Notes: generated by a model from the letters alone, not told the origin. A stretch of DNA of 64,000 nucleotides from Bacillus nitratireducens (GCF_001884135.1 NZ_MAOC01000008.1:1-64000); one strand, 5' to 3'. Counted from the stretch's first letter, positions 1 through 10,497 are shown. Numbers and translations are program-made.

Positions 1-171
1 CTTGCACCCGTTGCAAGTCATAGGAGAAGTCATAAACTTTCATTTATTTATTCTATCTTGCAAAACTTATCATATTCTCCCTCTCCATGTATTGTAAGGG
101 ATATAGCTCTTTTTTCCTATACTATAATATACTATTTATTTCACTTCTTTTCATATGCGATGTCAAATCTC

Positions 172-240
172 TTTTCATCTCCCTATAAAATTTTTTATAG
201 GGAGATGAAAAGAAAAATGGGACGTAATGTCCCATTTTTC
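172..240 (-). terminator. Double hairpin ending the malEFG transcript
   Basis: Hairpin 212-240 has 12 bp perfect arms (GAAAAATGGGAC and its complement) overlapping the malG stop codon, followed on the minus strand by a T-rich run. Immediately beyond it, 172-211 is a second inverted repeat with perfect 19 bp arms and a 2 nt loop. The first looks like an intrinsic terminator. The second may stabilise the 3' end or terminate transcription from the other side. Confidence 0.75.
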
Positions 241-1081
241 ATCCTTTCGTACCTCCAGCTGTTAAACCAGAAATAAAGTATTTTTGTAGTGATAGGAATA
301 AAATTGAAATTGGGATTGCAATTAAAACTGAACCGGCTGCAAACGTTGTAAATTCATTACCAAATTTCTTCGCTACCATTTCATATAACCCAACTGCTAA
401 CGTATAATTTTCTGGTGTTCGCAAAATAATACTCGCTAAAATGAAATCTGTAAATGGACCGATGAAAGTGAATAACGCTACAACTGCTACAATCGGCTTT
501 GCAAGTGGCATAATGATTTGCCAAAAAATACGGAAATGTCCTGCTCCATCCATACGAGCTGACTCATCCAATTCTTTCGGAATCGTATCAAAATACCCTT
601 TCATAAGCCATGTATTCATTGGGATTGCCCCGCCTACATAAATTAAAATTAATGCAAGGTGCGTATCAATTAATCCTGTTAACTGCGCTAATACGTATAG
701 AGCAATTAACGCTGCAAAGTTTGGAATCATTTGCAGAATTAAAAATGTTAATAAACCATTTTTTCTTCCAACAAAACGGTATCTCGAAAATGCATACGCA
801 GTAAAACTAATTGCTAACACTGAGAAAATCATCGTTAAAACACTTACTTTTAATGTGTTTTTATACCATAGTAAATAATTACTATTCTCTAAATCTAATA
901 ACTTACGATAATGATCTAACGTTGCATTTTGCGGAATAATACTTGATCCAGATAAACTATCACCCGGATTAAACGATGAGCCAATAATCCATAATAATGG
1001 ATAGAAAATGATGGCACACATTACGAAAATAACGAGATAACTTAATGAGAGACGTAACATCTTTTGTCTTTTAATATTCAT
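239..1081 (-). CDS. malG: Maltodextrin ABC transporter permease MalG
   Basis: Inner-membrane permease of the maltose/maltodextrin importer, working with MalE (binding protein) and MalF. The 280-residue product has about six hydrophobic segments and the permease EAA loop (ELDESARMDGA...) near residues 160-185, which docks onto the ATPase. Its ATG directly follows the malF stop (TAAATG), so the two are translationally coupled. No ATPase gene lies in this operon; the MsmX-like ATPase at 7794-8894 is the likely energy source. Family assignment is firm; the exact sugar range is inferred from neighbouring maltodextrin enzymes. Confidence 0.93.
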   Translation of the reverse strand: MNIKRQKMLRLSLSYLVIFVMCAIIFYPLLWIIGSSFNPGDSLSGSSIIPQNATLDHYRKLLDLENSNYLLWYKNTLKVSVLTMIFSVLAISFTAYAFSRYRFVGRKNGLLTFLILQMIPNFAALIALYVLAQLTGLIDTHLALILIYVGGAIPMNTWLMKGYFDTIPKELDESARMDGAGHFRIFWQIIMPLAKPIVAVVALFTFIGPFTDFILASIILRTPENYTLAVGLYEMVAKKFGNEFTTFAAGSVLIAIPISILFLSLQKYFISGLTAGGTKG

Positions 1082-2383
1082 TTACATCATATCCTCTTCT
1101 TGGAATGATTTTGTTCTCTTAAATTGCCATAACGCAACTGTAATAACGATTAACGATAAGATCATTGTAAGAGCTGCTGCTTTCCCGTACTGCGCCGAAG
1201 TCATCGTTAACTTATAGATCCATGAAATTAAAATATCTGTTCCACCTGCGTCTTGTCCAGCTACAGCAGGACCTCCGCCGTTAAATAGATAGATAATACT
1301 AAAGTTATTAAAGTTAAACGTATATTGCGTAATTAATATTGGTGCTGTTGCATATAAGACAAGTGGCAATGTAATTTTACGAAACTGTTGCCAAGCTGTA
1401 GCTCCATCTACTGTAGCAGCTTCATATAATTCTCCTGGAATCGATTGCAATATACCTGTAGTCATTGCAAAGACGAACGGGAATCCAAGCCACGTTTGAA
1501 TCATAATTAAAGCAATCTTCGCCCAAAATGGATCTGTCATCCAAGCAATCTTTTCAATTCCGAATAAAGCTAATACTTGATTGTTAATCGCTCCAAATGT
1601 TTCATTAAACATACCAGAGAAAACAAGAATAGATACGAATGCTGGGACCGCCCACGGTAAAATGAAGATTGTTCGAATAATTGCCTTCCCTTTAATACCA
1701 GGCTGATTTACGATAATCGCTAAGAAAATACCAAGCGCAACCTGTAATGTCGTTGCAACGAATGTCCAAATAACAGTCCAAGAAAATACACTTAAAAACG
1801 TCTCTCTCCACATCGGTAATGTAAAGATATCAATAAAGTTTTTAAACCCTACCCAATCTACTAATTTAGCTGGAGGAGAATGATATAAATCATAGTTCGT
1901 AAATCCAATTAAAATTACGAAGATGATTGGAAATACAACTACAAAGATAAGTAATAGAAAACCTGGTGAAACCATTAAATATGGAAACCCTTGATCTAGT
2001 AAATTACGGTATTGTTCTTTTACAGAGTTTAACGGTGTTCCTATATCACGTTTTTTCCCGTTTTGATATGCATCATATAAATTAAATCCATATATTCCGA
2101 GTCCAAACCCGATGACGATGAGTGCCAAAATTCCTTCTACTAATAGAAAGACAGAATGGTCACGTGGAACTTCTGTACCAAGCGTTACAATTCCCCATAA
2201 TCCCATATTTAATAAATCAGCAAAGGCTACAATAAATGAACCTGTTAATACTAGAAAAATAAGACCTTTTACAAATTGTTTATTATACATTTGGCCCACG
2301 CCTGGAATGATTGATAACATGGTTGCCATTTTCCTATGTTTTGAACCGTTTAAATCTTTCGCTGGCTCCATAGATGTTTGCAT
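1082..2383 (-). CDS. malF: Maltodextrin ABC transporter permease MalF
   Basis: Second membrane subunit of the maltodextrin importer, 433 residues. An extra N-terminal region (residues ~15-110) with hydrophobic segments precedes the core permease, as in Bacillus MdxF. The EAA loop (ELYEAATVDGATA) lies near residues 340-355. The start ATG follows a good ribosome site (AGGGGGAAGG). It sits between malE and malG on the same strand and is separated from malE by a stable hairpin that probably sets lower expression than the binding protein. Confidence 0.93.
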   Translation of the reverse strand: MQTSMEPAKDLNGSKHRKMATMLSIIPGVGQMYNKQFVKGLIFLVLTGSFIVAFADLLNMGLWGIVTLGTEVPRDHSVFLLVEGILALIVIGFGLGIYGFNLYDAYQNGKKRDIGTPLNSVKEQYRNLLDQGFPYLMVSPGFLLLIFVVVFPIIFVILIGFTNYDLYHSPPAKLVDWVGFKNFIDIFTLPMWRETFLSVFSWTVIWTFVATTLQVALGIFLAIIVNQPGIKGKAIIRTIFILPWAVPAFVSILVFSGMFNETFGAINNQVLALFGIEKIAWMTDPFWAKIALIMIQTWLGFPFVFAMTTGILQSIPGELYEAATVDGATAWQQFRKITLPLVLYATAPILITQYTFNFNNFSIIYLFNGGGPAVAGQDAGGTDILISWIYKLTMTSAQYGKAAALTMILSLIVITVALWQFKRTKSFQEEDMM

Positions 2384-2423
2384 GTTCCTTCCCCCTTTTT
2401 TCTTCCTACTTGGAAGGGAGAGA

Positions 2424-2453
2424 ATTCGTGCCTCTTATATTCGAGGCACGAAT
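2424..2453 (-). promoter_or_regulatory. Intercistronic hairpin between malE and malF
   Basis: Perfect 11 bp inverted repeat (ATTCGTGCCTC / GAGGCACGAAT, 8 nt loop) in the malE-malF gap. It is not followed by a run of T on the minus strand, so it is more likely an mRNA-stabilising or partial-termination hairpin than a full terminator. Similar hairpins behind binding-protein genes let the cell make more binding protein than permease. Confidence 0.65.
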
Positions 2454-2459
2454 TTCACC

Positions 2460-3719
2460 TTATTTTTTATTGCTGTGGTTTGCCTCTATATTCCCTTTAA
2501 TTTGCTTCACTGCATTATCAAGTGCTGCTTTTGGTGCTTCTTTATCTGTAACAACTAACTGAAGAGCGTCTCCAGCTGGTTTCCACACTTCTTGCATTTC
2601 CGGAATATTCGGCATTGGAACTCCATTTTCTGATTGAGTTGCAACTGCTTTTGCAGCTTCATTATCTTTAATAATTGGATCTTCCATTACTGATTTTACT
2701 GGAGGAATTTCTTTTGTTTTCTCAAATCGAATTTTCGCATTTTCTTCATTAGTTACCCACTCAGTGAATTTTGTAGCTAAATCATTTTGTTTAGAGAAGC
2801 TTGTTACATGCCATCCTTTTACCCCAACAAATGTTTTCATCGGTTGACCATTTGGTAATTTCGGCATTGGAGCAACACCATAATCAATTCCGTTCTTTTC
2901 CATCGCTTGGAACGCCCACGGTCCGTTCATAATAGACGCTGCTTTTCCTTCATTGAATAATCCGTCCGCAGCAGGGCCACCAGATTCACCAATAATACCT
3001 TTTGGGAATAACTTTTCTTTGTACCATTTTTGAAGATATTCAGCACCTTGTACTGCTCCACTATTATTTAATCCAACATCGCCTGCATTTGGCTTTCCGT
3101 CTTTCTCACCAAATACATATCCGCCCATACCTGCCATAAACGCGTTAGCAAAGTAGAAGTTATCTCCTAATGTTAAAAATCCGTACTTGCCATCCTTCGT
3201 AAAGTCTTTTGAGAAGTTAAACAGCTCATCCATCGTTTCTGGTGCTTTTTGCATTAATTTTTTATTGTAAATAAAAACTGGTGTTTCAATTGCTTTTGGT
3301 AAACCATATAATTTTCCGTTATATGTCTGTGCTTCTATTGATAAGTCAGTAAATTTACTCTTCACAGCATCATCTGCTTTTACTTCAGAAAGTAAGCCTT
3401 CTGTTACTGCATTTCCAATTTGATCGTGTGGCAATGTTACAACATCCGGCCCCGTCCCCGCAGGTCCATCAAGACGTAACTTCTTCACTTGATCCGTCAT
3501 TTGCATTTCAACAACTTTAACTTTTACTTTATATTTTTCTTCAAAGCTTTTCACGGCTGGTTCTAAACCAACACCTTTTTTATCATCTTCCCAAACGAGA
3601 AGATCATAATCTTTCTTCTCTTTACTTGCTTCCTTTTTCCCTGAATCTTTCGGTCCACATGCAGATAACATACCGATGGACAATGCTGAAATTGTTAATA
3701 GTGATAATGCTTTCTTCAT
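2460..3719 (-). CDS. malE: Maltodextrin-binding lipoprotein MalE
   Basis: Extracellular solute-binding protein (family 1) that delivers maltodextrins to MalFG. The 419-residue product starts with a short basic, then hydrophobic signal ending in the lipobox LSAC near residue 21, so it is anchored to the outer face of the membrane by a lipidated cysteine. The start follows GGGAGG. First gene of the malEFG operon; its promoter carries two cre/MalR-like operators (3760-3829). Binding-protein family is clear; maltodextrin specificity rests on context. Confidence 0.93.
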   Translation of the reverse strand: MKKALSLLTISALSIGMLSACGPKDSGKKEASKEKKDYDLLVWEDDKKGVGLEPAVKSFEEKYKVKVKVVEMQMTDQVKKLRLDGPAGTGPDVVTLPHDQIGNAVTEGLLSEVKADDAVKSKFTDLSIEAQTYNGKLYGLPKAIETPVFIYNKKLMQKAPETMDELFNFSKDFTKDGKYGFLTLGDNFYFANAFMAGMGGYVFGEKDGKPNAGDVGLNNSGAVQGAEYLQKWYKEKLFPKGIIGESGGPAADGLFNEGKAASIMNGPWAFQAMEKNGIDYGVAPMPKLPNGQPMKTFVGVKGWHVTSFSKQNDLATKFTEWVTNEENAKIRFEKTKEIPPVKSVMEDPIIKDNEAAKAVATQSENGVPMPNIPEMQEVWKPAGDALQLVVTDKEAPKAALDNAVKQIKGNIEANHSNKK

Positions 3720-3759
3720 CCCAAAAAACCTCCCTAAATTCTCTATGTACCTCAGAAAT

Positions 3760-3868
3760 TGAAAACGTTTGCATTGAATAGTTTAATAGAAGCGCAAACA
3801 ATATCTCAATCTATGAAAACGTTTGCGCTATTTGTCTATCATTATACATTCTTTTATTCATTTTGCAA
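3760..3868 (-). promoter_or_regulatory. malE promoter with two cre/MalR-type operators
   Basis: On the minus strand a -35 TTGCAA (3863-3868) and -10 TATAAT (3841-3846) are separated by 16 nt. Just downstream lies TGAAAACGTTTGCG (3814-3827), a near-perfect LacI-family/cre site. Its right part forms a 9 bp inverted repeat with 3791-3799 (AGCGCAAAC / GTTTGCGCT). A second site TGAAAACGTTTGCA is at 3760-3773. Position after the start of transcription fits a repressor block by MalR and/or CcpA; which protein binds is inferred. Confidence 0.7.
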
Positions 3869-3908
3869 ATATTAATTTTCAAAATAATCTCATCATACTC
3901 TTTATCCA

Positions 3909-3980
3909 TTGACTTTACATAAAATGAATACTACTCTTATAAGCAATATTAAAGTTATGTGAAAGGAAATCGTTTGCAAC
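3909..3980 (+). promoter_or_regulatory. Neopullulanase promoter and cre-like operator
   Basis: TTGACT (3909-3914) with a weak -10 TACTCT 17 nt later, followed by a cre-like half-palindrome with core AATCGTTTGC around 3966-3980. It faces away from the malE promoter, so both transcripts probably answer to the same regulators. Confidence 0.45.
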
Positions 3981-4029
3981 ATAATCTTTATTATTTCGTT
4001 TTAGGTAACAATATGTATAGAGATATTAA

Positions 4030-5805
<1,776 letters not shown>

Positions 5806-5808
5806 TAG

Positions 5809-5845
5809 AAAAAATCCTTATGCCAGGGTGGCATAAGGATTTTTC
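5809..5845. terminator. Bidirectional terminator between nplT and malL
   Basis: Long perfect stem (AAAAATCCTTATGCCA and its complement, 3 nt loop) lying between two convergent stop codons, with A and T tracts on both sides, so it can stop both transcripts. Confidence 0.85.
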
Positions 5846-7522
5846 TTATTTCAATTTAAATACCATTGCTTCATATGGTCGTAATATAATATTTTCTATC
5901 GATACATTTTCTACGTCATAATTGTGTATTAATAACTCTAATTCGTTATAAATAATGTCCTCAGGTAATTCGAATACACATTCATCCGCAGTGAAGTTTG
6001 CAATCACCAGAAGCTTTTCTTCTCCATATGTTCTTACATAAGCAAAAATAGAAGGATTATTTTCTAGTATTAAATCGTATGATCCATACACAATAATCTC
6101 ATTATTTTTACGTAACTCAATTAATTTTTTATAGTAATAAAAAATTGAGTTTTCATCTTGGATTGCATGCTCCACATTAATCTCTTTGTAATTAGGGTTT
6201 ACCGCAATCCATGGCTCACCTGTTGTAAATCCAGCGTGATTCTTATCGTCCCACTGCATTGGCGTTCTAGCGTTATCTCGGCCTTTTATATAAATAGATT
6301 CCATTACTTTTTCTTTCTCTTCGCCACGGTCTACCACTTTTTCTTTATACATATTTAACGTTTCAATATCTCGATATTCATCAATTGATTGGAATCGAAC
6401 GTTCGTCATTCCGATTTCTTCTCCTTGATAAATATACGGTGTTCCTTTCATCATATGAAGCACCGTCGCTAACATTTTCGCAGATTCAGTACGGTATATT
6501 CCATCATCACCAAAACGAGATACAACGCGAGGCTGATCATGGTTATTCCAATAAAGGCTATTCCATCCTGTATGCTCTAATGCTTTTTGCCACTTTGTTA
6601 AATTCTCTTTTAAAGTAAGAAGTGAACATGGTTTTACATCCCATTTCCCGCCTTCTCCTGAATCTAAATCCATATGTTCAAATTGGAATACCATTTGTAG
6701 TTCTTTTCTAGCTTCACCTGTATATAATTTAGCCTCTTCAGTCGTTACACCTGGCATTTCCCCAACCGTCATAATGTCATAATGAGACAATACTTCTTCA
6801 TTCATTTCATGCAAATATTTGTGAATGTTCGGACCGTTCATAAAATGTTTATGCCCTGAAACATATCCTTCTTCATCCGTTTCAACAGCTGGTAAGCCTT
6901 CTTCTTTAGAAATAAAATTAATAACATCCATACGGAATCCATCAATTCCTTTTTCTAACCAAAACTTCATCATGCCATAAACATCTTGTCTTACCTTTGC
7001 ATTATCCCAGTTTAAATCTGGTTGTTTTTTAGAAAACAGATGTAGATAATATTCGTCTGTCATTTCATCATATTGCCATGCAGAGCCACTAAACGCTGCT
7101 CCCCAGTTATTCGGCTCTTTCCCTTCATTTCCAGGACGCCACATATAATAGTCTCTATATTTATTATCTTTCGATTTACGTGATTCAATAAACCAATTAT
7201 GTTCATCTGAAGTATGATTAACAACTAAGTCCATCATAAGTTTCATATTACGTTTATGCATTTCATGTAATAGTTCATCCCAGTCTTCCATTGTTCCGAA
7301 CTCATTCATAATTTTACAATAATCACTTATATCATAACCATTATCATCATTTGGAGATTCATAGACTGGTGATAACCAAATTACATCAATACCCAATTCT
7401 TTTAAGTAATCTAGCTTTGAAAGAATGCCACGAAGATCCCCTATGCCATCACCGTTACTATCCATAAAACTACGAGGATAAATTTGATATACTACACTTT
7501 CTTTCCACCATTGTTTTTCCAT
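5846..7522 (-). CDS. malL: Oligo-1,6-glucosidase MalL (GH13)
   Basis: Cytoplasmic GH13 enzyme that removes alpha-1,6-linked glucose from isomaltose and short dextrins. Start set at the ATG at 7522 (MEKQWWKES), preceded by GGGGT; an upstream in-frame ATG at 7540 has no ribosome site. The resulting 558 residues match the length and, as far as I recall, nearly the whole sequence of the characterised B. cereus ATCC 7064 enzyme, whose catalytic residues are D199, E255 and D329; the motifs GFRMDVINF, VGEMPG and NNHDQPR are present. Probably single-gene transcript with a cre site upstream. Confidence 0.95.
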   Translation of the reverse strand: MEKQWWKESVVYQIYPRSFMDSNGDGIGDLRGILSKLDYLKELGIDVIWLSPVYESPNDDNGYDISDYCKIMNEFGTMEDWDELLHEMHKRNMKLMMDLVVNHTSDEHNWFIESRKSKDNKYRDYYMWRPGNEGKEPNNWGAAFSGSAWQYDEMTDEYYLHLFSKKQPDLNWDNAKVRQDVYGMMKFWLEKGIDGFRMDVINFISKEEGLPAVETDEEGYVSGHKHFMNGPNIHKYLHEMNEEVLSHYDIMTVGEMPGVTTEEAKLYTGEARKELQMVFQFEHMDLDSGEGGKWDVKPCSLLTLKENLTKWQKALEHTGWNSLYWNNHDQPRVVSRFGDDGIYRTESAKMLATVLHMMKGTPYIYQGEEIGMTNVRFQSIDEYRDIETLNMYKEKVVDRGEEKEKVMESIYIKGRDNARTPMQWDDKNHAGFTTGEPWIAVNPNYKEINVEHAIQDENSIFYYYKKLIELRKNNEIIVYGSYDLILENNPSIFAYVRTYGEEKLLVIANFTADECVFELPEDIIYNELELLIHNYDVENVSIENIILRPYEAMVFKLK

Positions 7523-7567
7523 TATGCTACCCCATTTCATCTATACTATAATTTTTTCTTTTTTAAG

Positions 7568-7583
7568 GCGCAAACGTTTTCAT
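7568..7583 (-). promoter_or_regulatory. cre/MalR-like operator upstream of malL
   Basis: GCGCAAACGTTTTCAT, a near-palindromic LacI-family operator about 45 bp before the malL start and just downstream of a likely -10 (TATCAT on the minus strand). It resembles the sites at malE, so malL probably belongs to the same regulon. Confidence 0.6.
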
Positions 7584-7688
7584 TAATGAATGATAACAGA
7601 TTCTATCTTAATTTAAAATAGCGCTTACAATATTTATTCTTCTTTTTCTAAGAAAACTAGCGAAACTTACTATATTTTCTTGCGGAAA

Positions 7689-7773
7689 TGAAAACGTTTT
7701 ATTTTTTTCTAGTGTTTTTATTTCTTTTTTGAACCTATTCGTTTATAATGAACTCAAAGAAAACGTTTGCATA
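7689..7773 (+). promoter_or_regulatory. msmX promoter with two cre-like operators
   Basis: TGAAAACGTTTTAT (7689-7702) and AGAAAACGTTTGCAT (7759-7773) flank a -10 TATAAT (7744-7749); the -35 is poor. The second site covers the region just after the expected start of transcription, a usual place for repression. Confidence 0.55.
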
Positions 7774-7793
7774 AATTTCTAGGGGGAAATATC

Positions 7794-8894
7794 ATGGCAG
7801 AACTTAAATTAGAAAATATTTATAAAATATATGATAATAACGTAACAGCCGTAACAGATTTTAACTTACACATTCAAGATAAAGAATTTATCGTATTCGT
7901 CGGTCCTTCTGGATGTGGAAAATCTACCACATTACGAATGGTAGCTGGCCTTGAAGATATTTCAAAAGGAGAATTTTCAATTGATGGTAAGCTAATGAAC
8001 GATGTTCCTCCAAAAGATCGAGATATCGCAATGGTCTTCCAAAACTATGCTCTTTATCCGCATATGAGTGTGTATGATAATATGGCATTCGGATTAAAAC
8101 TTCGAAAAATACCGAAAGATGAAATCGATCGTCGCGTGAACGACGCAGCGAAAATTTTAGGGCTTGAACAATACTTAACTAGAAAACCAAAAGCGTTATC
8201 AGGTGGACAACGACAACGTGTTGCATTAGGAAGAGCAATTGTTCGAGACGCAAAAGTTTTCTTAATGGATGAACCATTGTCAAACTTAGATGCAAAACTA
8301 CGTGTTGCAATGAGATCCGAAATTTCTAAATTACACCACCGCCTTGGCACAACGACAATTTATGTAACGCATGATCAAACCGAAGCAATGACAATGGCTT
8401 CACGTCTTGTTGTTATGAAAGATGGAAAAATCCAACAAATCGGAACTCCAAAAGAAGTATATGAAACACCTGAAAATATTTTCGTTGGTGGTTTTATCGG
8501 TTCACCCGCAATGAATTTCTTCCGCGGAAAATTAACTGAAACCGATTTCGTAATAGACAGTTCACTAAAGTTTAAAGTATCTGAAGGGAAAATGAAGTTA
8601 TTACGCGAACAAGGCTATGTAAATAAAGAAATTGTTTTAGGTATTCGTCCAGAAGATATTCATGATGAACTATTATTTTTAGAAGCTTCACAATCTACTA
8701 CTTTCACAACAAAAATTGAAGTTGCAGAGTTGTTAGGGGCTGAATCTATTTTATATATGAAACTTGGAAATCAAGATTTTGCGGCACGTGTTGATGCAAG
8801 ACATACTTTTTCACCTGGAGATCAAATTAAACTTGCATTCGATTTAAATAAAGCGCATTTCTTTGACAGTCAAACAGAACAACGTATTCGTTAA
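7794..8894 (+). CDS. msmX: MsmX/UgpC-type sugar ABC transporter ATPase
   Basis: Cytoplasmic ATPase that powers carbohydrate importers. Start at 7794 (MAELKLENI) after AGGGGGAAAT; a longer in-frame opening at 7767 lacks a ribosome site. 366 residues: Walker A GPSGCGKST near 37-45, signature LSGGQRQR, Walker B VFLMDEPLSNLD, H-loop VTHDQ, then the C-terminal TOBE-like regulatory domain (~235-366). Lies opposite malL with mal-type operators, so it most likely serves malEFG; MsmX proteins are known to serve several importers at once. Confidence 0.9.
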   Translation: MAELKLENIYKIYDNNVTAVTDFNLHIQDKEFIVFVGPSGCGKSTTLRMVAGLEDISKGEFSIDGKLMNDVPPKDRDIAMVFQNYALYPHMSVYDNMAFGLKLRKIPKDEIDRRVNDAAKILGLEQYLTRKPKALSGGQRQRVALGRAIVRDAKVFLMDEPLSNLDAKLRVAMRSEISKLHHRLGTTTIYVTHDQTEAMTMASRLVVMKDGKIQQIGTPKEVYETPENIFVGGFIGSPAMNFFRGKLTETDFVIDSSLKFKVSEGKMKLLREQGYVNKEIVLGIRPEDIHDELLFLEASQSTTFTTKIEVAELLGAESILYMKLGNQDFAARVDARHTFSPGDQIKLAFDLNKAHFFDSQTEQRIR

Positions 8895-8921
8895 AAAATA
8901 AAGTTCTATTATAGAACATAC

Positions 8922-8955
8922 AAAAAAACCGTCCACATACATTGAGGGCGGTTTT
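8922..8955. terminator. Terminator after msmX
   Basis: Stem AAAACCGTCC with GGGCGGTTTT (one G-U pair) and flanking A/T runs between convergent msmX and the short dehydrogenase gene; can serve both strands. Confidence 0.75.
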
Positions 8956-8960
8956 CATTA

Positions 8961-9437
8961 TTATACTAGGGCGTCTACTGTATGAAATGATTGTCCTTTC
9001 GTGCTAATAATACCGAAAATCGGTAAGTCACTAAGCACCACTTCTTCTTGCTGTTTCATAAAAGATGACGTTAATTGTTTTATCTCTATCCAAACGTCAT
9101 TAATACAAAGTACATTGGAATCGTTCTCTTGTTGGCGAGAAAAAATAGAATCTATTTTATATAAACCAGCATTTTGAAAAAGCATATCAATGCGACTGAA
9201 TGCATTCAAAGTAATACTGATAACGCGTTGCCAATCTCCTTGTTTTCCCATATCATAGGATACAAAAAGTGCCTCTCCGCCTAGATTCGTAATTTCTTCC
9301 ACTGTTGCTTGTCCACTTTCTTGATCAATGTCCGTCACAATTACTTTTGCGCCTTGCTTAGCCAACAAAAGAGCTGTACTACGTCCAATACCGATGCCAC
9401 CACCAGTTACAATGGCAACCTTTCCTGCAAGCTTCAT
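8961..9437 (-). pseudogene. Truncated short-chain dehydrogenase
   Basis: The N-terminal half is a normal SDR Rossmann fold: TGGGIGIGR cofactor loop, VTDID for NAD choice, and FQNAG matching the NNAG motif. From residue ~115 it decays: the usual serine strand reads SDLPIFG, the position of the catalytic tyrosine is His (SFHTVDALV), the lysine is absent, and the protein stops there, about 158 residues against ~250 for the family. Start chosen at 9437 (8 nt after AGAAGGGG); 9443 is the alternative. Enzyme activity is unlikely; it is either a relic or a repurposed nucleotide-binding fold. A cre-like site lies 90 bp upstream. Confidence 0.7.
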
Positions 9438-9526
9438 TTTCATTACCCCTTCTATATGTCTTACCGTCATTCAGTATACTCCTTTATTAGATTAGTCCGC
9501 AAGCAGGAAAAGTTAACCTTACAAAT

Positions 9527-9540
9527 TGTAAACGTTTACT
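9527..9540. promoter_or_regulatory. cre-like operator upstream of the truncated dehydrogenase
   Basis: TGTAAACGTTTACT differs from the ideal palindromic cre TGTAAACGTTTACA at one base. It lies between the small gene at 9536-9631 (overlapping its stop) and the dehydrogenase start, suggesting CcpA control of the downstream gene or read-through. Confidence 0.55.
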
Positions 9541-9631
9541 TTTTTGTTTCTTTTTTCTTATTATTATATTGATCAAAGGTTAAACCGATAAAAATAAGAA
9601 TCCCCCAAAATATTAAGCTACCTCCGGTCAT
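9536..9631 (-). CDS. 31-residue membrane peptide (unknown)
   Basis: I do not recognise a named family. The ATG follows a strong ribosome site (AAAGGGGGA, 7 nt spacing). The 31-residue product has one hydrophobic helix (residues ~5-19, starting MTGGSLIFWGILIF) and a lysine-rich tail (NNKKKETKK), the layout of small single-pass proteins with the tail inside. An inverted repeat (GTTATATAACAATGTTAT) lies just upstream in the promoter region. The downstream neighbour on the same strand is the truncated dehydrogenase, about 100 nt away. Confidence 0.6.
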   Translation of the reverse strand: MTGGSLIFWGILIFIGLTFDQYNNKKKETKK

Positions 9632-9838
9632 TCCAAATCCCCCTTTGTTATATAACAATGTTATTTATATTCATTATACCATTAACTTAATTTTCAATCT
9701 ATTAAAACGGAAAATAGGATGTTTGAATTAGCTATCGCTTCTTTAAACATCCTTCAATAACATGGCGAGTACTATATAGGAGATATCCAGCCCATATAAA
9801 TTCCATTATATCAATTACATTTATCAAATTTCTAAAAA

Positions 9839-9879
9839 AAATAAGACTTTTTATATGCAAACAATAAAAAGTCTTATTT
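9839..9879. terminator. Terminator downstream of the RDD gene
   Basis: Stem AAATAAGACTTTTTAT with its complement, with a T-run on the minus strand (reading out of the gene at 9911-10366). The remaining 9632-9838 holds another weak hairpin (9718-9752) and no convincing gene. Confidence 0.7.
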
Positions 9880-9910
9880 CACTATTATAACGTATAAATC
9901 TAAATGTTCC

Positions 9911-10366
9911 TTATACCAGACTCATCACTTTCGTCTTTGCAATTAAATCATGGAAACCACAATTATCTTTGCGGAATAACATCATATATACGTTACATAT
10001 TAATGGAATTCCAAGTAACAATATGTTTGGTAATAACAATACAAAAAATCGTATTATTAATGTTTGTAACGTTAGTTTTTCACTTGTTAATGAAATTACT
10101 TTTGTTCTTGTTACCTTTTTACCTACTGTAGAACCGTTCCAAATAAATGGTAACAAAATAAAATATATAGCCATTAGCATGAAAGCTACCGTAAGGTCAT
10201 ATCTATAGTCACCAAAACTTATATTAAAACGATTGAAAATAGCACTATAGTTTCCAGTGATAACAGCTACTATCGCACCGTACATAACCGATATTAAAAA
10301 CATGTCAATAAGGGAAGCACCTATGCGATTCATTACAAGCGCTGGACGATGCATCTTTAACTTCAT
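9911..10366 (-). CDS. RDD family membrane protein
   Basis: 151 residues with about four hydrophobic segments. The arginine and aspartates that name the RDD family are visible: NRIGASLIDMF near residues 13-23 and DLIAKTKV at the C-terminus. Function of most RDD proteins is unknown; some have been linked to ion transport. The start follows AAGGAG. It is transcribed away from the lipoprotein gene at 10498 and ends before its own terminator. Confidence 0.8.
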   Translation of the reverse strand: MKLKMHRPALVMNRIGASLIDMFLISVMYGAIVAVITGNYSAIFNRFNISFGDYRYDLTVAFMLMAIYFILLPFIWNGSTVGKKVTRTKVISLTSEKLTLQTLIIRFFVLLLPNILLLGIPLICNVYMMLFRKDNCGFHDLIAKTKVMSLV

Positions 10367-10497
10367 TCTATGTCGACTCCTTCATATCCTTCTTTACCCG
10401 TTTCATCGTACCACTTCTAAAAAACATTGTAAACTAGCGTTTCTCTTACTTTTCTTGTACAATGTGTTACAACAGCACTATAAAGGAGGTTCCCATA

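Noticed and set aside
1-43. Possible 5' end of a minus-strand gene running off the window (MKVYDFSYDL...)
   Set aside because: Only 14 codons are visible and there is no ribosome site before the ATG at 43.
9718-9752. Hairpin GGATGTTT…AAACATCC
   Set aside because: Short stem with a 19 nt loop and no T-run; likely chance in AT-rich DNA.
9732-9806. 24-codon frame (MEFIWAGYLLYSTRHVIEG...) on the minus strand
   Set aside because: Plausible membrane peptide, but no ribosome site or promoter; kept out until conservation is shown.
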